From: Bacteroidaceae bacterium | Lineage (GTDB): Bacteria; Bacteroidota; Bacteroidia; Bacteroidales; Bacteroidaceae | Assembly: GCA_017933995.1 (NCBI GenBank) | Contig: JAGBKI010000033.1 | Span: 40,871 to 104,870 of the forward strand | Length of the DNA: 64,000 nt | Direction: 5' to 3' | Part shown: one piece after another, positions 18,319 through 26,126 of the stretch | Layout of the letters: each line of letters opens with the position of its first letter | Numbering within the stretch: the first letter of the stretch is position 1 | Notes under the pieces: generated by a model | What the model saw: the letters and a program-made list of their open reading frames with translations, nothing else | The model's database searches: none | What the model was told of the DNA's origin: nothing | Program-made: the position numbers and the translations under genes

Positions 18319-18402
18319 TCAACTAAAACCGTTAAACTACACGCTTCTCCTTCGGACGCTGCCAGCGAACCCGAATTGAAGGAGCAGGAACTGCCGTTCT
18401 AA
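18319..18402 (+). pseudogene. C-terminal remnant of a mobile-element protein
   Basis: An open stretch without a start reads ASPSDAASEPELKEQELPF and then stops, an acidic tail like those ending Bacteroidales element primase/VirE-type proteins. With the odd C-terminus of the gene at 15701-16783 it may be the far side of a gene interrupted by the IS. This is inference from two short pieces. Confidence 0.3.
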
Positions 18403-18431
18403 GATAATAAATGCTCGCGCACGCGCGAGAA

Positions 18432-18670
18432 AATACCCTACAACAAGGTACAACGTACTACAACATTAAGTATATGATTAAAAATCAAAGGAATAGAAGC
18501 CGATTTTTTGTTGTAGTTGTCCGAAAGGCACTACAACACACTACAACATTTCTCCGTTTTTGGGGCTGTTGCTACAACATTTTGCACCGAATTACAACGG
18601 TTGTACCCCTTACAAAATCAGCAAAAGCCCTTTGTTTAGGGGATGTTGTACTGTGTTGTTGCTGTTGGAG
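18432..18670. repeat. cluster of TACAAC/GTTGTA iterated motifs
   Basis: At least ten TACAAC or GTTGTA/GTTGTT motifs occur in about 240 bases in both orientations: three in 18432-18465, two in 18529-18550, single copies near 18573, 18592 and 18600, and an inverted cluster at 18643-18670. They may be iteron-like protein binding sites, a replication or transfer origin remnant, or a regulatory region. Confidence 0.45.
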
Positions 18671-18846
18671 CAAAAATCAATACGCGTGTGCGTGAGAGAA
18701 CATAAAAAACATTGACTTCAGAAAAAAATAATGAAAATCACTGCCAAAGTAAATACAAAAAACGTACAAAAGTTATGACATATCAATTTACGGACAAAAT
18801 CCGTGGAGAGTCACTGATTTTGTCTGTAGATTTATGCCGATGGATA

Positions 18847-20097
18847 TTATAGTTCATCCCAATGCTTGGAGTATGATTCAAGCAGTTTGAGGGGAATTTG
18901 TAGCTCTGTGGCTGTCTTGCGCCAATCCTTGATGGTCTCACGAACCTCTTCGATAATCTCTGTGGCCTCCTGCCTTTCAATCATATAGCTCTCGCTGGCG
19001 GCGAGTAATGCGTTTACGTTAGATTCTTCTGAGTATTCATCGATGAGCAGGCATTGATGTGACTTAGCTCCTGGGTTGATGTCGTATGCAGGCGAGAGTG
19101 TCCAACCCTTAGGGGTAAGCAGAAAACCGTGATTGCGGAAGTGGTCATCGGTGTTGCCGAACATGACGTTGAATGCTACTCTTCGATAGAGTTCTCTGAG
19201 ATTCTGCCGCACCTCAGTACAACCGCGAAGGATGAAATCCACTATGTCTAAATAGCCATTACCTGTGCTGCTACCCGCCCCGTCATCAAGACCGAGCAAT
19301 GACATGGCAGAAGCAAAATGTATGCGACGACCATCTTTTGTTCGGTCGAAGCGCTCGGAGAGCAACAAATCGCAATCTCTGGAAATCTTGATGGTTCGGG
19401 TCTTCGCCACATTGATGCCAGCCTTGGCTGCAAGCTGATGTGAAAAATGCTCAATGAGTTCCGTATTATCCAAATCCTTCTTTGACGGGAATTTTGCCAC
19501 ATATAGCGTACCATCTGTATCAACCACATTGGCCTTCGGGCGAGCACCTCCAAGCGAGGTTCCTGGGTCAATCAACTGGTCAAGCCAACGTTGTTCGGGC
19601 AATTCGTTACGTTCTTCTGCCACCTCTATTTCATGACATGCATCGCATAGGGCGCGCAGGCTCTCCATTGGAGGTACAAGATATTTTGTGCTTGCGTTGA
19701 TATAGCCTTCGCCACCTTCCTCTCTATAGCGTATGCCCCCCATACGAGTAAAGTCCTCAATACCGATAAGATAGTCGTAGCTGGTGAGCATTCGTTTAGG
19801 TCTGCCTTCCGACTGTGCTACAAGTCGCTCTCTGCGGTCAAGCAGCAAGCGACCCCAACGGTCAGGAAAGGAGTCTTTGACAAATCCAAACACGCTATCA
19901 TTACTACGAGGATGCTGCAAGGATGGAACATTCATCAAGTCGCCACTAAGCAGGATGCCACCATGCTGTTTTAACCACTGACGAGAATACTCAAAGACAA
20001 AATGGTCTTTGCCACGAACGTGTTCGTAGCCTAACAATCCTATCTCCTCAGGGGCAGCAAGGAAATCAAAATCCGCGTAAACCGTTATCCTTTTCAT
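18847..20097 (-). CDS. hipA: HipA-family serine/threonine kinase toxin
   Basis: 416 residues. The N-subdomain (FEYSRQWLKQHGGILLSGDL, GFVKDSFPDRWGRLLLDRRE) and HipA kinase core are complete: the phosphate-loop-like SLGGARPKANVVD, catalytic NTDDHFRNHGF and the metal-binding YDINPG. E. coli HipA phosphorylates glutamyl-tRNA synthetase and halts translation; the target here is only inferred by family. The hipB-like antitoxin gene lies 18 bases upstream on the same strand, giving the usual antitoxin-toxin order. Confidence 0.92.
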   Translation of the reverse strand: MKRITVYADFDFLAAPEEIGLLGYEHVRGKDHFVFEYSRQWLKQHGGILLSGDLMNVPSLQHPRSNDSVFGFVKDSFPDRWGRLLLDRRERLVAQSEGRPKRMLTSYDYLIGIEDFTRMGGIRYREEGGEGYINASTKYLVPPMESLRALCDACHEIEVAEERNELPEQRWLDQLIDPGTSLGGARPKANVVDTDGTLYVAKFPSKKDLDNTELIEHFSHQLAAKAGINVAKTRTIKISRDCDLLLSERFDRTKDGRRIHFASAMSLLGLDDGAGSSTGNGYLDIVDFILRGCTEVRQNLRELYRRVAFNVMFGNTDDHFRNHGFLLTPKGWTLSPAYDINPGAKSHQCLLIDEYSEESNVNALLAASESYMIERQEATEIIEEVRETIKDWRKTATELQIPLKLLESYSKHWDEL

Positions 20098-20115
20098 AGA
20101 CTTTCATTCAATAGC

Positions 20116-20415
20116 TTATTTTCTCAACAACTCTGCATCCTGGAGCTGCCTGCCAAGAGCATCATCAGCTGCAAGCAGGGTGATATCGTTTTCCAAATTC
20201 AGTGCAAAGAGTACACGAGCGTAAATGCCCATAGAGACCGTCGGGTCGCCATGTTCCACTTTTGAAACAGTCAGCCTTGTCACCGTTGCCCTGTCAGCTA
20301 TATCCTGCATGGACAGATGTCTGCGCTTACGGGCCAGCATAATCTGTTCGCCCATTATTTTCAGATTCTGGCTCAATGCCCTTGGCATCGTTTTGCCAAA
20401 TGTATTCTTTCCCAT
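20116..20415 (-). CDS. hipB: HipB-like XRE-family antitoxin
   Basis: 99 residues with a helix-turn-helix at about 25-80 (MLARKRRHLSMQDIADRATV, TRLTVSKVEHGDPTVSMGIY). It should bind the operator upstream of its own gene and neutralise HipA. Translation probably starts at the ATG at 20413-20415. A TAAATTTG promoter box on this strand lies at 20435-20442, giving a leader of roughly 20 bases. It precedes hipA by 18 bases. Confidence 0.9.
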   Translation of the reverse strand: MGKNTFGKTMPRALSQNLKIMGEQIMLARKRRHLSMQDIADRATVTRLTVSKVEHGDPTVSMGIYARVLFALNLENDITLLAADDALGRQLQDAELLRK

Positions 20416-20434
20416 GATTGCGCGTTATTGGGTG

Positions 20435-20442
20435 CAAATTTA
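20435..20442 (-). promoter_or_regulatory. -7 promoter box for hipBA
   Basis: On the minus strand TAAATTTG fits TAnnTTTG, about 20 bases before the hipB start. Confidence 0.5.
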
Positions 20443-21454
20443 GCAATAAATATATAATATAACAAACATTTTTGGTAAAACTATGATTTGGCGTGTGTTG
20501 TTGATCTTATATTGAATTGTGTAATAGAGGCAAATTGAAAACGGAAAAGAAAACTTTGAAAAGGGACACCTTTGTACAGCTTAAAATAAAAACCCCAGAT
20601 TCATCACCAGCAAGTACGACTGGGAGAGGAACGACCGGGACTGCAAAAAACGACCCACCGATGTGAGCATTATTAAGAGGCTTGGCGGGTTCTGTTGGTG
20701 CAAAAGTACGTTATCTTTTATTAACGGCCAATTTTATTTGGACTAAAAAGGGCATCCCGATTTGAGATGCCTTTTTTATTTGCCCCTAACGCGTGAGGGA
20801 GGGTTACGCCTTGCGGTGTGATGCCATGCTGGCGGGGACTTCGCACTACCCATTACATCGTCCCTTCACGACTTACTTTTATATGTGAAAGGTTGCGGAG
20901 CTTGATATTATCGCGCCTATATGCAACGCTCTTTCTGCCTGCAAAAGTAAGAAGTTATTCTCTAACCTCAAGTTTATTCTATTCCCTTTTTCAAAAAGTC
21001 TTGGGATTTTATGATTTATCTAACAATTTGGGCTTCCCCTTTTCGCAAACCGAGCTTGTAATCTCGGTCATTCGCTTCATTTCCTAGAACGAGCTTCGCT
21101 TTATCACAAGACAAAAGCCGCAAACGATGAGCTACGGTTTTCGTTTATTAATGTTGAAGCCTGCTGACAAGAGCAGGCTTCTATTACCGTTTTTAAGTAC
21201 ATTTTGCAGAGGCAAAGCCTGCAAGGGGACTTTACATTCCAGCTGGATTTATAACTTAGTTCTTATAAAAACGATACCCGGCAGTTTGATTGCTCAGGGA
21301 CTGTCGGGACTTAACACAGCAAAAGTACGAACTTTTGTGTTATATTCCCAATCGTTTAAAAAATTACTTTTCAGACGAAACATAACACCTTTGCTTTCAT
21401 TCAAACAAAAGTCGCAAGTGATGAACCCGCGGCTTTTGTTGTTAGTTTTACTTG
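20443..21454. other. gene-poor stretch with hairpins and decayed coding pieces
   Basis: 20587-20720 reads coding-like in one frame (FITSKYDWERNDRDCKKRP) without a start and may be a gene fragment. Perfect hairpins include GAAGCCTGCT/AGCAGGCTTC (21156-21181), and there are imperfect inverted repeats around 21313-21340 and 21402-21441. I see no intact gene. Confidence 0.45.
20751..20777 (+). terminator. rho-independent terminator
   Basis: GGCATC (20751-20756) pairs with GATGCC (20766-20771), followed by six T. It has no obvious intact gene upstream on this strand, so it may belong to a lost gene. Confidence 0.65.
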
Positions 21455-21766
21455 TTATGCTCCCACCATCGCTGCGCGGAAGCAGTCAATGCCTAAGCGG
21501 TCTTCTATTTCCGCAATGGACTTGAACGAGAAATTGACTTTGCCCGACAAAATCTTGCTTACATACTGCGGGCTGACGTCAAGGCGCGCGGCCACATCAT
21601 TGCGGGACAAATTATTGTCCTGCATATAATCAATGATGGCCAATGCTACGCCACGGGAACGGCGTAGCCACGACGCATTCTCGTGCCGCCACTGTGCGTC
21701 GGCGACAAAGGTGGAACGCTCACCAGACTGATGGGCTTCCAAAAATTGTACGGCTCTCGTTTTCAT
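21455..21766 (-). CDS. XRE-family antitoxin of a second toxin-antitoxin pair
   Basis: 103 residues with a helix-turn-helix at about 42-85 (AIIDYMQDNNLSRNDVAARL, DVSPQYVSKILSGKVNFSFK). The start overlaps the stop of the upstream gene by four bases (ATGA), so the two are translated together with the toxin-like gene first, as in HigBA-type modules. It likely represses the operon and inhibits the partner. The partner family is less certain than this call. Confidence 0.78.
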   Translation of the reverse strand: MKTRAVQFLEAHQSGERSTFVADAQWRHENASWLRRSRGVALAIIDYMQDNNLSRNDVAARLDVSPQYVSKILSGKVNFSFKSIAEIEDRLGIDCFRAAMVGA

Positions 21767-22320
21767 ATTTCATCCTCCTCTCTAAAATCGATAAAACTAT
21801 CTGCGTCAAACACGCCGTTGTCCACCAAGTATTGACGGCAACGGTTCAGTTTGTCAAGTTGCTCCTGCGTATGCGGGCGTTCTTGCATTGTTCGGGTTAG
21901 TTTGATGGCACCGCCCGTTATAACAAATACATTTTCTTCCAAACGGATGGCATAAACCCTTAGCCAACTAGCGTGACCGACACGATCCCAGTTGCGCGCT
22001 TTTTCGCGAGTTAGTTCGCGAACGGACATTTCCATAGTACCAAGTGGCTTGAATAGTTCATCCAAATTGTCGGTAAACGGAATATCCAATATCAGACGCT
22101 CTAACTGTTCGGCATCATCAAATGTGTCTTCTATCGCTTCACTTATTCGCTCAATGTGGAAATGTTCTTTGAGGTCACGATAATTCTCAATGAAGAACTT
22201 CATAAGGTACTCCATATCATTCCACGAGTCGAACAGCAGTGCTAGTTCGTTCTTGGGCTTCGCCGTATCGCGCACAGCCCAAAGGTGGTCTTTGCCTTCT
22301 ATTATTCTTTCAAATTTCAT
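21763..22320 (-). CDS. toxin-like partner of the XRE antitoxin
   Basis: 185 residues, acidic, with KFERIIEGKDHLWAVRDTAK at the N-terminus and LRVYAIRLEENVFVITGGAI KLTRTMQER towards the middle, a pattern seen in large HigB/phage-derived Gp49-like toxins where a beta-sheet carries the RLEENxFVITGGAIKLT motif. It overlaps the antitoxin by four bases. A TACTTTTG box at 22329-22336 on this strand gives a nearly leaderless start. Toxicity and target are inferred from arrangement only. Confidence 0.6.
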   Translation of the reverse strand: MKFERIIEGKDHLWAVRDTAKPKNELALLFDSWNDMEYLMKFFIENYRDLKEHFHIERISEAIEDTFDDAEQLERLILDIPFTDNLDELFKPLGTMEMSVRELTREKARNWDRVGHASWLRVYAIRLEENVFVITGGAIKLTRTMQERPHTQEQLDKLNRCRQYLVDNGVFDADSFIDFREEDEI

Positions 22321-22328
22321 AGGTGCTG

Positions 22329-22336
22329 CAAAAGTA
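22329..22336 (-). promoter_or_regulatory. -7 promoter box of the second toxin-antitoxin operon
   Basis: TACTTTTG on the minus strand, nine bases before the start codon at 22318-22320. Confidence 0.5.
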
Positions 22337-22422
22337 GAAATAAAGTTTTAGATGTGTAACTTATAAGTTGCGTTTTTGTCGTTTTCTCTCGGACTTCTTT
22401 AAATAGAACTGGCTTTGGTTGA

Positions 22423-22599
22423 TGCAAACCTGCTGTCTACAACGGCCACAAGGACAAACGCCTTGAGAAGACGCGCGAGACGGACGAGAGCCGTTTGGAG
22501 GAGCGCACCGACTTCTCCGACGCTTTCGACACGCTCTACATCGGCTGCGAACGTTTCCCTCAGCAATCTACTGTGCTGCCGACGACTTCGGACTTTTGA
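22423..22599 (+). pseudogene. fragment of a mobile-element gene
   Basis: An open frame between two stops reads YNGHKDKRLEKTRETDESR, then LEERTDFSDAFDTLYIGCERF, strongly coding-like but with no start codon or upstream part. It probably remains from a conjugative-element gene; the family is not recognised. Confidence 0.45.
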
Positions 22600-22742
22600 G
22601 CCGTGCGGATGATGTATGCCTTTGCTTTGTGAGGGTAAGACTTTAACGTGTTTTCGCCCCTCGCATTTCTACTGCAAAGGTAAGGGACGCTCCATTAGGT
22701 TCTGCCACAAGTGGCGAAGCGAAGCCCGCAAGGGTTTCCATA

Positions 22743-22773
22743 AAAATTTTGCCGCAGGCTTACCAAAATTTTG
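22743..22773 (+). repeat. GCCGCAGGCTTACC core flanked by direct repeats, copy 1
   Basis: AAAATTTTG occurs at 22743-22751 and 22765-22773 on both sides of the core. The copy at 23966-24000 has the same core but other flanking direct repeats. Confidence 0.6.
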
Positions 22774-22874
22774 ACGGACATCCTCCCTTGCAACCACTAC
22801 GCGCCCACCTTTCGTAGGCAGTATAAATCACGAGGGCAACCCCACAAGTCTTACTCTTAAAACTCACAAATCAA

Positions 22875-23159
22875 ATGAAAGCAAACATCATCCTCAAAGC
22901 ACTCATCAAAAACGATGTCAATCTGGAATGCTGCGGAACCGTCCGCGTTGATGAAGAACTCACGTTCTCGGACTTCATCCATCGGTACTTCGATCCCGAA
23001 TACCACGTCTTCTTCCTCACGCAGAAGTCGATTGTCCCCGAAGGCGAATGGTTCTACGTCTGGCACACCGACGACATAGACTTCGGCTTCGGCGAGTGCT
23101 ACACTATCCTCCGCATCGGCGGGCAGTCGCTCCACATTATGCTCTTGGACGAGGAATAA
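22875..23159 (+). CDS. small conserved-looking hypothetical protein
   Basis: 94 acidic residues (KANIILKALIKNDVNLECCG, FSDFIHRYFDPEYHVFFLTQ, TDDIDFGFGECYTILRIGG). The composition and clean codon use suggest a real gene. I do not recognise the family. It sits alone in mobile-element DNA behind a leader that resembles the one before 24142, and a terminator hairpin follows at 23183. Confidence 0.55.
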   Translation: MKANIILKALIKNDVNLECCGTVRVDEELTFSDFIHRYFDPEYHVFFLTQKSIVPEGEWFYVWHTDDIDFGFGECYTILRIGGQSLHIMLLDEE

Positions 23160-23182
23160 CCCCTCGCCCAAGCGTTAAAGCG

Positions 23183-23224
23183 AGCCGTCAGTCCTACAAG
23201 ATTGGCGGCTTTTTCGTACCTTTG
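23183..23224 (+). terminator. terminator followed directly by a promoter box
   Basis: AGCCGTCA (23183-23190) pairs with TGGCGGCT (23203-23210), then TTTTT. TACCTTTG (23217-23224) follows as a -7 box for the small membrane protein gene at 23257. Confidence 0.6.
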
Positions 23225-23256
23225 CACCGTAAAATTGGATAAAATAATTCCCGATA

Positions 23257-23445
23257 ATGGATTTCCTTATATACCTAATAGCCTTTTTATTTTTGTGGCC
23301 TATATTCGCTCTTCCTGGTATGCTTATTGGGGCAATTCTGGAAAAACTTAATTGTTCTAAAAAAATAACTACAAGAACAGCATTCATATTAGGGGCTATT
23401 ATTGGAATAGTTCTATTTATTTGTTTTGTGCCATATTTTCTATAA
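23257..23445 (+). CDS. small two-helix membrane protein
   Basis: 62 residues with two hydrophobic helices (LIYLIAFLFLWPIFALPGML and AFILGAIIGIVLFICFVPYF) separated by a basic loop (KLNCSKKITTRT). It has its own promoter box 32 bases upstream and ends just before a family-4 palindrome. Function unknown; small phage or element membrane proteins of this kind include holins and superinfection factors, but nothing supports a choice. Confidence 0.5.
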   Translation: MDFLIYLIAFLFLWPIFALPGMLIGAILEKLNCSKKITTRTAFILGAIIGIVLFICFVPYFL

Positions 23446-23451
23446 ATATTT

Positions 23452-23526
23452 GGGCGTTACGGCAAGCCGTCAGGCTTTCGTAAATCGAGCCTAAGGTCTC
23501 GACCAAAAGGCTTCAATCCTTAACGC
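23452..23526 (+). repeat. palindromic repeat family 4, copy 1
   Basis: It starts GGGCGTT and ends AACGC, with an inner hairpin TCGAG/CTCGA (around 23490-23505) and GGCTTCAATCCTTAACGC at the right. The copy at 40263-40337 has the same frame but CGGAG/CTCCG as inner hairpin. Confidence 0.6.
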
Positions 23527-24141
23527 ATAGCGAGTTGCAAAGGCAATTCGCTTTTTTTGTTTGGTGTGGCGAAATGCCACGTTCAGTTTTCTATTCCCAC
23601 CCAGCACAGAGTTTCCTCCGCCGAGTCTGCAAAAACACTGTGCTTTCCCGTCCCTTCTGTCTATGGTATAGAAAGCCGTCCCGTTGGTCTGGCATTCTAT
23701 GTTTTAGTTTTTATCTCTATGTCTCGTCTGCACTCCGCCGTGTGCGGCTGGCCGTTTGCCTAATGTCGGCTAAAGGTCAGGGTGTTACTAAAGACAGAAG
23801 TTGTCTTCACATTCCTTTCACGAGCCTTGAAGATACTTCACGTCTGAAGCCCGTCCGGGGAGCTTCGGCTCGGTATGTCGTATCGACTTTTGCCGCTGCA
23901 AAGGTAGGTGCGTACCGTTAGGGCTAAAGGACTTGCAGTCTGTATGGTTTCCACTTCACTTTTTCAAAAACTTTTTGCCGCAGGCTTACCAAAAACTTTT
24001 CACGCCCTATGGGTGAAAAACTTTGCAGACCCTCCATACACCCACTATCTACGCCTACCTCTTATCGCAGTGTCAAAAATCGAAACATACCGCGAAGCGA
24101 CAGGCGACGCAAAGTATCAAACTTCAAAACACTTAAAAGAT
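23527..24141. other. stretch without an intact gene
   Basis: The reading frames at 23535-23921 and 23557-23763 lack protein-like composition. The stretch holds the direct-repeat element at 23966-24000 and a minus-strand TACCTTTG box near 23899. I see nothing else that I can support. Confidence 0.4.
23966..24000 (+). repeat. GCCGCAGGCTTACC core flanked by direct repeats, copy 2
   Basis: AAAAACTTTT occurs at 23966-23975 and again at 23991-24000, around TGCCGCAGGCTTACC (23976-23990). The core is identical to that at 22743-22773; the flanking direct repeats differ. Confidence 0.6.
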
Positions 24142-24465
24142 ATGACAACTTTATTCAACACCTCCGACTTTCAGCTGACGGCAGAAGCCCAGCCCCGTAG
24201 CACACGACGCAGCGCTAACAAGACGTCAAAAATCTCACACCCGCTCGCTCAAGGTTCTACAATGTATCTGAAAGCGCAATGCGCACTATCCGTAGCAGTC
24301 GCAGCCATTTTGGGAATGTATTGCGGACACGCCAATATCATAAGCAAAGAAACCTTTGCCAACGGCACAGCCCAAGTAATTGCAGAAGTTTGGGAAGAGG
24401 GAGAAAACGTACTTTATCAATTTGACATCGACGAAGACGGCGATTTCTGCGAAATCCAACTATAA
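24142..24465 (+). CDS. small hypothetical protein of the element
   Basis: 107 residues from ATG 24142. A basic N-terminal half (RSTRRSANKTSKISHPLAQ) is followed by a hydrophobic segment (ALSVAVAAILGMYCGHANI) and an acidic tail (EEGENVLYQFDIDEDGDFCE). It lies about 100 bases upstream of the ArdC-like gene. No family is recognised; the acidic tail resembles small element proteins encoded near ArdC-type genes, but that is only an impression. Confidence 0.45.
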   Translation: MTTLFNTSDFQLTAEAQPRSTRRSANKTSKISHPLAQGSTMYLKAQCALSVAVAAILGMYCGHANIISKETFANGTAQVIAEVWEEGENVLYQFDIDEDGDFCEIQL

Positions 24466-24568
24466 AACGACACACGGCAGGCAGGGGAAAGCGCGAAGCA
24501 CACACCGCCGAGCGCACCCCACCGCCAAGAGATAAAACCATTTTTCAAACCATAAACCAACAAAAGCG

Positions 24569-25153
24569 ATGAACACACAAACGACCACCGCACCGAGAAC
24601 CAGCCACGCGACCAAGAGCCGCAGAGTAACGAACCGCACACGCCGCGCCACTGTGCAGCATACGCGCCGCAACACCAAGACCAGCGCGAGCGAACCCACC
24701 CCCGTAGGCGAATTGGTAGATGAAGCCGTGCAGGAGATAAAGAACGCCCGCACCGCGCGCCAAGAAGCCGCCCGCCAACGCCGCGCCGAACTCAAAGCGA
24801 CATCCAACCTACTTAAAAAGGCAGTGCAGGCAGGAGAAATCCCACCCAGCGAGGACGGAACGATAAACGGACTTTTGCGCCAAATGTACGCCCAGCAGGG
24901 ACACACGGAGTTAAAAACTTTCGACGAGTGGAAAGAAGCCGGCTATATAGTCCGCAAGGGACAAAAGGCAATCCTACTTTGGGGTAAGCCGCGCAAGCAC
25001 GACCGCGACAAGGAAGAAGCCACCGCACCCACGACCGAAGCCGCCGACGGACAGCAGACCAGCGAACCGCAAGAAGATTTCTTCCCAGTGTGTTACGTAT
25101 TCTCACAACTGCAAGTGCACGCGATAAGCGAACGCGCAGAAGCAGAAGCCTAA
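24569..25153 (+). CDS. ArdC N-terminal-like ssDNA-binding domain protein
   Basis: 194 residues. A basic disordered region to about 75 precedes the domain around 100-185: LLRQMYAQQGHTELKTFDEW, GYIVRKGQKAILLWGKP, DFFPVCYVFSQLQV. This matches the single-stranded-DNA-binding N-terminal domain of ArdC-type antirestriction proteins and relatives in Bacteroidales elements. The zinc protease part of full ArdC is absent. It may protect incoming element DNA. A family-1 palindrome begins 18 bases after the stop, so a longer original C-terminus could have been lost there. Confidence 0.7.
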   Translation: MNTQTTTAPRTSHATKSRRVTNRTRRATVQHTRRNTKTSASEPTPVGELVDEAVQEIKNARTARQEAARQRRAELKATSNLLKKAVQAGEIPPSEDGTINGLLRQMYAQQGHTELKTFDEWKEAGYIVRKGQKAILLWGKPRKHDRDKEEATAPTTEAADGQQTSEPQEDFFPVCYVFSQLQVHAISERAEAEA

Positions 25154-25170
25154 CAAGATAGACAAGGGCG

Positions 25171-25231
25171 CTTTTGGTGCAAGGTGAGAGCAAAGAAAAC
25201 TTGTTTGCTTTGCCGAACCGCCGCCCAAAAG
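25171..25231 (-). repeat. palindromic repeat family 1, copy 1c
   Basis: Arms CTTTTGG (25171-25177) and CCAAAAG (25225-25231). Read on the minus strand the core is GGCGGCGGTTCGGCAAAG, a hairpin AAAC-aa-GTTT, then CTTTGCTCTCACCTTGCA. It is 61 bases, like copies 1d, 1e and 1g. Confidence 0.8.
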
Positions 25232-25324
25232 TCTGAAAAGAAAGGGGAAGCCCGAAAGGGCAACCCCACCGCCCAAACCTATTGAACAAACCACTATTTT
25301 TTAACTTTTCAAATTCTTACAATT

Positions 25325-25504
25325 ATGGCAACAACAACCGCCACCCGCGCCAGCAAGAGCGCAGCCGAGAACGTGACTTTCGGCGCAAGGCGAGCGCAAA
25401 GGGAGCTTGCTCACTTTGCCGAGCCGCAGCCCGAAAGTTTGAGCGAAGCGAAAAACGCAGCCGCAGCCGCTGCAAGTCAGACAACCACCAGCTGTCTTTT
25501 GTGA
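25325..25504 (+). CDS. short ORF reading in frame through palindrome 1d
   Basis: 59 codons from ATG 25325. The first 17 (ATTTATRASKSAAENV) look like the start of a basic phage or element protein. The next 20 (TFGARRAQRELAHFAEPQPE) are encoded by the repeat itself, and the ORF ends soon after (AASQTTTSCLL). It is probably the stub of a gene truncated by the repeat insertion rather than a functional protein. Confidence 0.3.
   Translation: MATTTATRASKSAAENVTFGARRAQRELAHFAEPQPESLSEAKNAAAAAASQTTTSCLL
25377..25437 (-). repeat. palindromic repeat family 1, copy 1d
   Basis: Arms CTTTCGG (25377-25383) and CCGAAAG (25431-25437): a C-G pair replaces the T-A pair of 1c and 1g. Minus-strand core GCTGCGGCTCGGCAAAG, hairpin GAGC-aa-GCTC, then CTTTGCGCTCGCCTTGC. 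Confidence 0.8.
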
Positions 25505-25518
25505 AATCCGCACTGCAA

Positions 25519-25575
25519 CCGACCTTTGCAGCGGCTATTCCGGAAACGCTGTGCGCCGCGCACATTCGCGGCAAA
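25519..25575 (+). repeat. 57-base leader before HU gene, copy 1
   Basis: The sequence from ccgacctttgcagcgg to attcgcggcaaa is identical to 47238-47294. It contains GACCTTTG (one mismatch to the -7 box) and a perfect dyad TGTGCG-ccg-CGCACA. Both copies stand 20 bases before an HU-like gene. Confidence 0.8.
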
Positions 25576-25594
25576 CCGACAAAAACGTAAAGAT

Positions 25595-26005
25595 ATGGCT
25601 ATACGCATTAAAACGATACCGCGCAAGAAGCCCGGCACCAGCACGTTCAAGTACTACATCGCGCCCGACACGCAGACCGCGCTCGACAAGGCCGAGTTCC
25701 TCGACCGCATGGAGAAGCGCAGCACGATGTCCAGCGCCGATGTCAAGGGCTGCCTTGACGCGCTGGAGTACGAACTCAAGCAAGCCCTCCTGGGCGGCAA
25801 CTCCGTCCGCCTGGGCGACCTCGGCTCGTTCCACATCTCGCTCACCTCCCAAGGCGTGGAGAAAAAGGACGACGCCTCCGCCGACCTCATCAAGCGCGTG
25901 AAGGTGCAGTTCCGCCCCTCGTCCGCCCTGATGCGCGACATGCAGGCCGCGCCTACGGGCAAGGCACGCTTCATCCAGAGCGCGAAGCAAAGCGAAAACG
26001 GCTGA
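25595..26005 (+). CDS. HU/IHF-like DNA-binding protein, copy 1
   Basis: 136 residues. Bacteroidales phage and element HU-like proteins share the pattern seen here: PRKKPGTSTFKYYIAPDTQT, RMEKRSTMSSADVKGCLDAL, GNSVRLGDLGSFHISLTSQG, and a C-terminal RVKVQFRPSSALMRDM. It should bend or coat DNA. A close paralogue lies at 47315-47719 behind the same 57-base leader, and both are followed by a holin-like gene. The start is chosen at 25595 because upstream codons belong to the leader. Confidence 0.82.
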   Translation: MAIRIKTIPRKKPGTSTFKYYIAPDTQTALDKAEFLDRMEKRSTMSSADVKGCLDALEYELKQALLGGNSVRLGDLGSFHISLTSQGVEKKDDASADLIKRVKVQFRPSSALMRDMQAAPTGKARFIQSAKQSENG

Positions 26006-26012
26006 TAAAAAC

Positions 26013-26094
26013 TCCTCGGCTCGCAATGAAAAATGCGAGCCGAGCATTTGAAAATGCGAGCCGAGCATTTCAAAATACTCGGCTCGTATTTTTT
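26013..26094 (+). repeat. tandem hairpin array between HU and holin-like genes
   Basis: GGCTCGCA pairs with TGCGAGCC around 26018-26042. Two 21-base tandem units (AAATGCGAGCCGAGCATTTGA and its TCA-ending variant) follow. The array closes with CTCGGCTCG and a T run (26072-26094), which may act as an attenuator. Confidence 0.65.
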
Positions 26095-26126
26095 CCCAAC
26101 TCCCGAACACTGAAAACCAACGACTT

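Noticed and set aside
18432-18670. CRISPR array
   Set aside because: The repeated motifs are short, unevenly spaced and in both orientations; there are no regular spacers and no cas genes in the window.
22415-22612. 65-codon frame starting at 22415
   Set aside because: The neighbouring frame (22423-22599) is the one with protein-like sequence, so this one is a shadow of a gene fragment.
23907-23915. GGTGCGTAC matching the tRNA-Asp 3' end as a possible left attachment site
   Set aside because: Only nine bases agree and the flanks differ; true tRNA attachment repeats are usually much longer. The tRNA terminator is also intact beside it.
23535-23921. 128-codon plus-strand frame in the gene-poor stretch
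   Set aside because: Composition is not protein-like, it crosses a promoter-like box on the other strand and no domain is visible.
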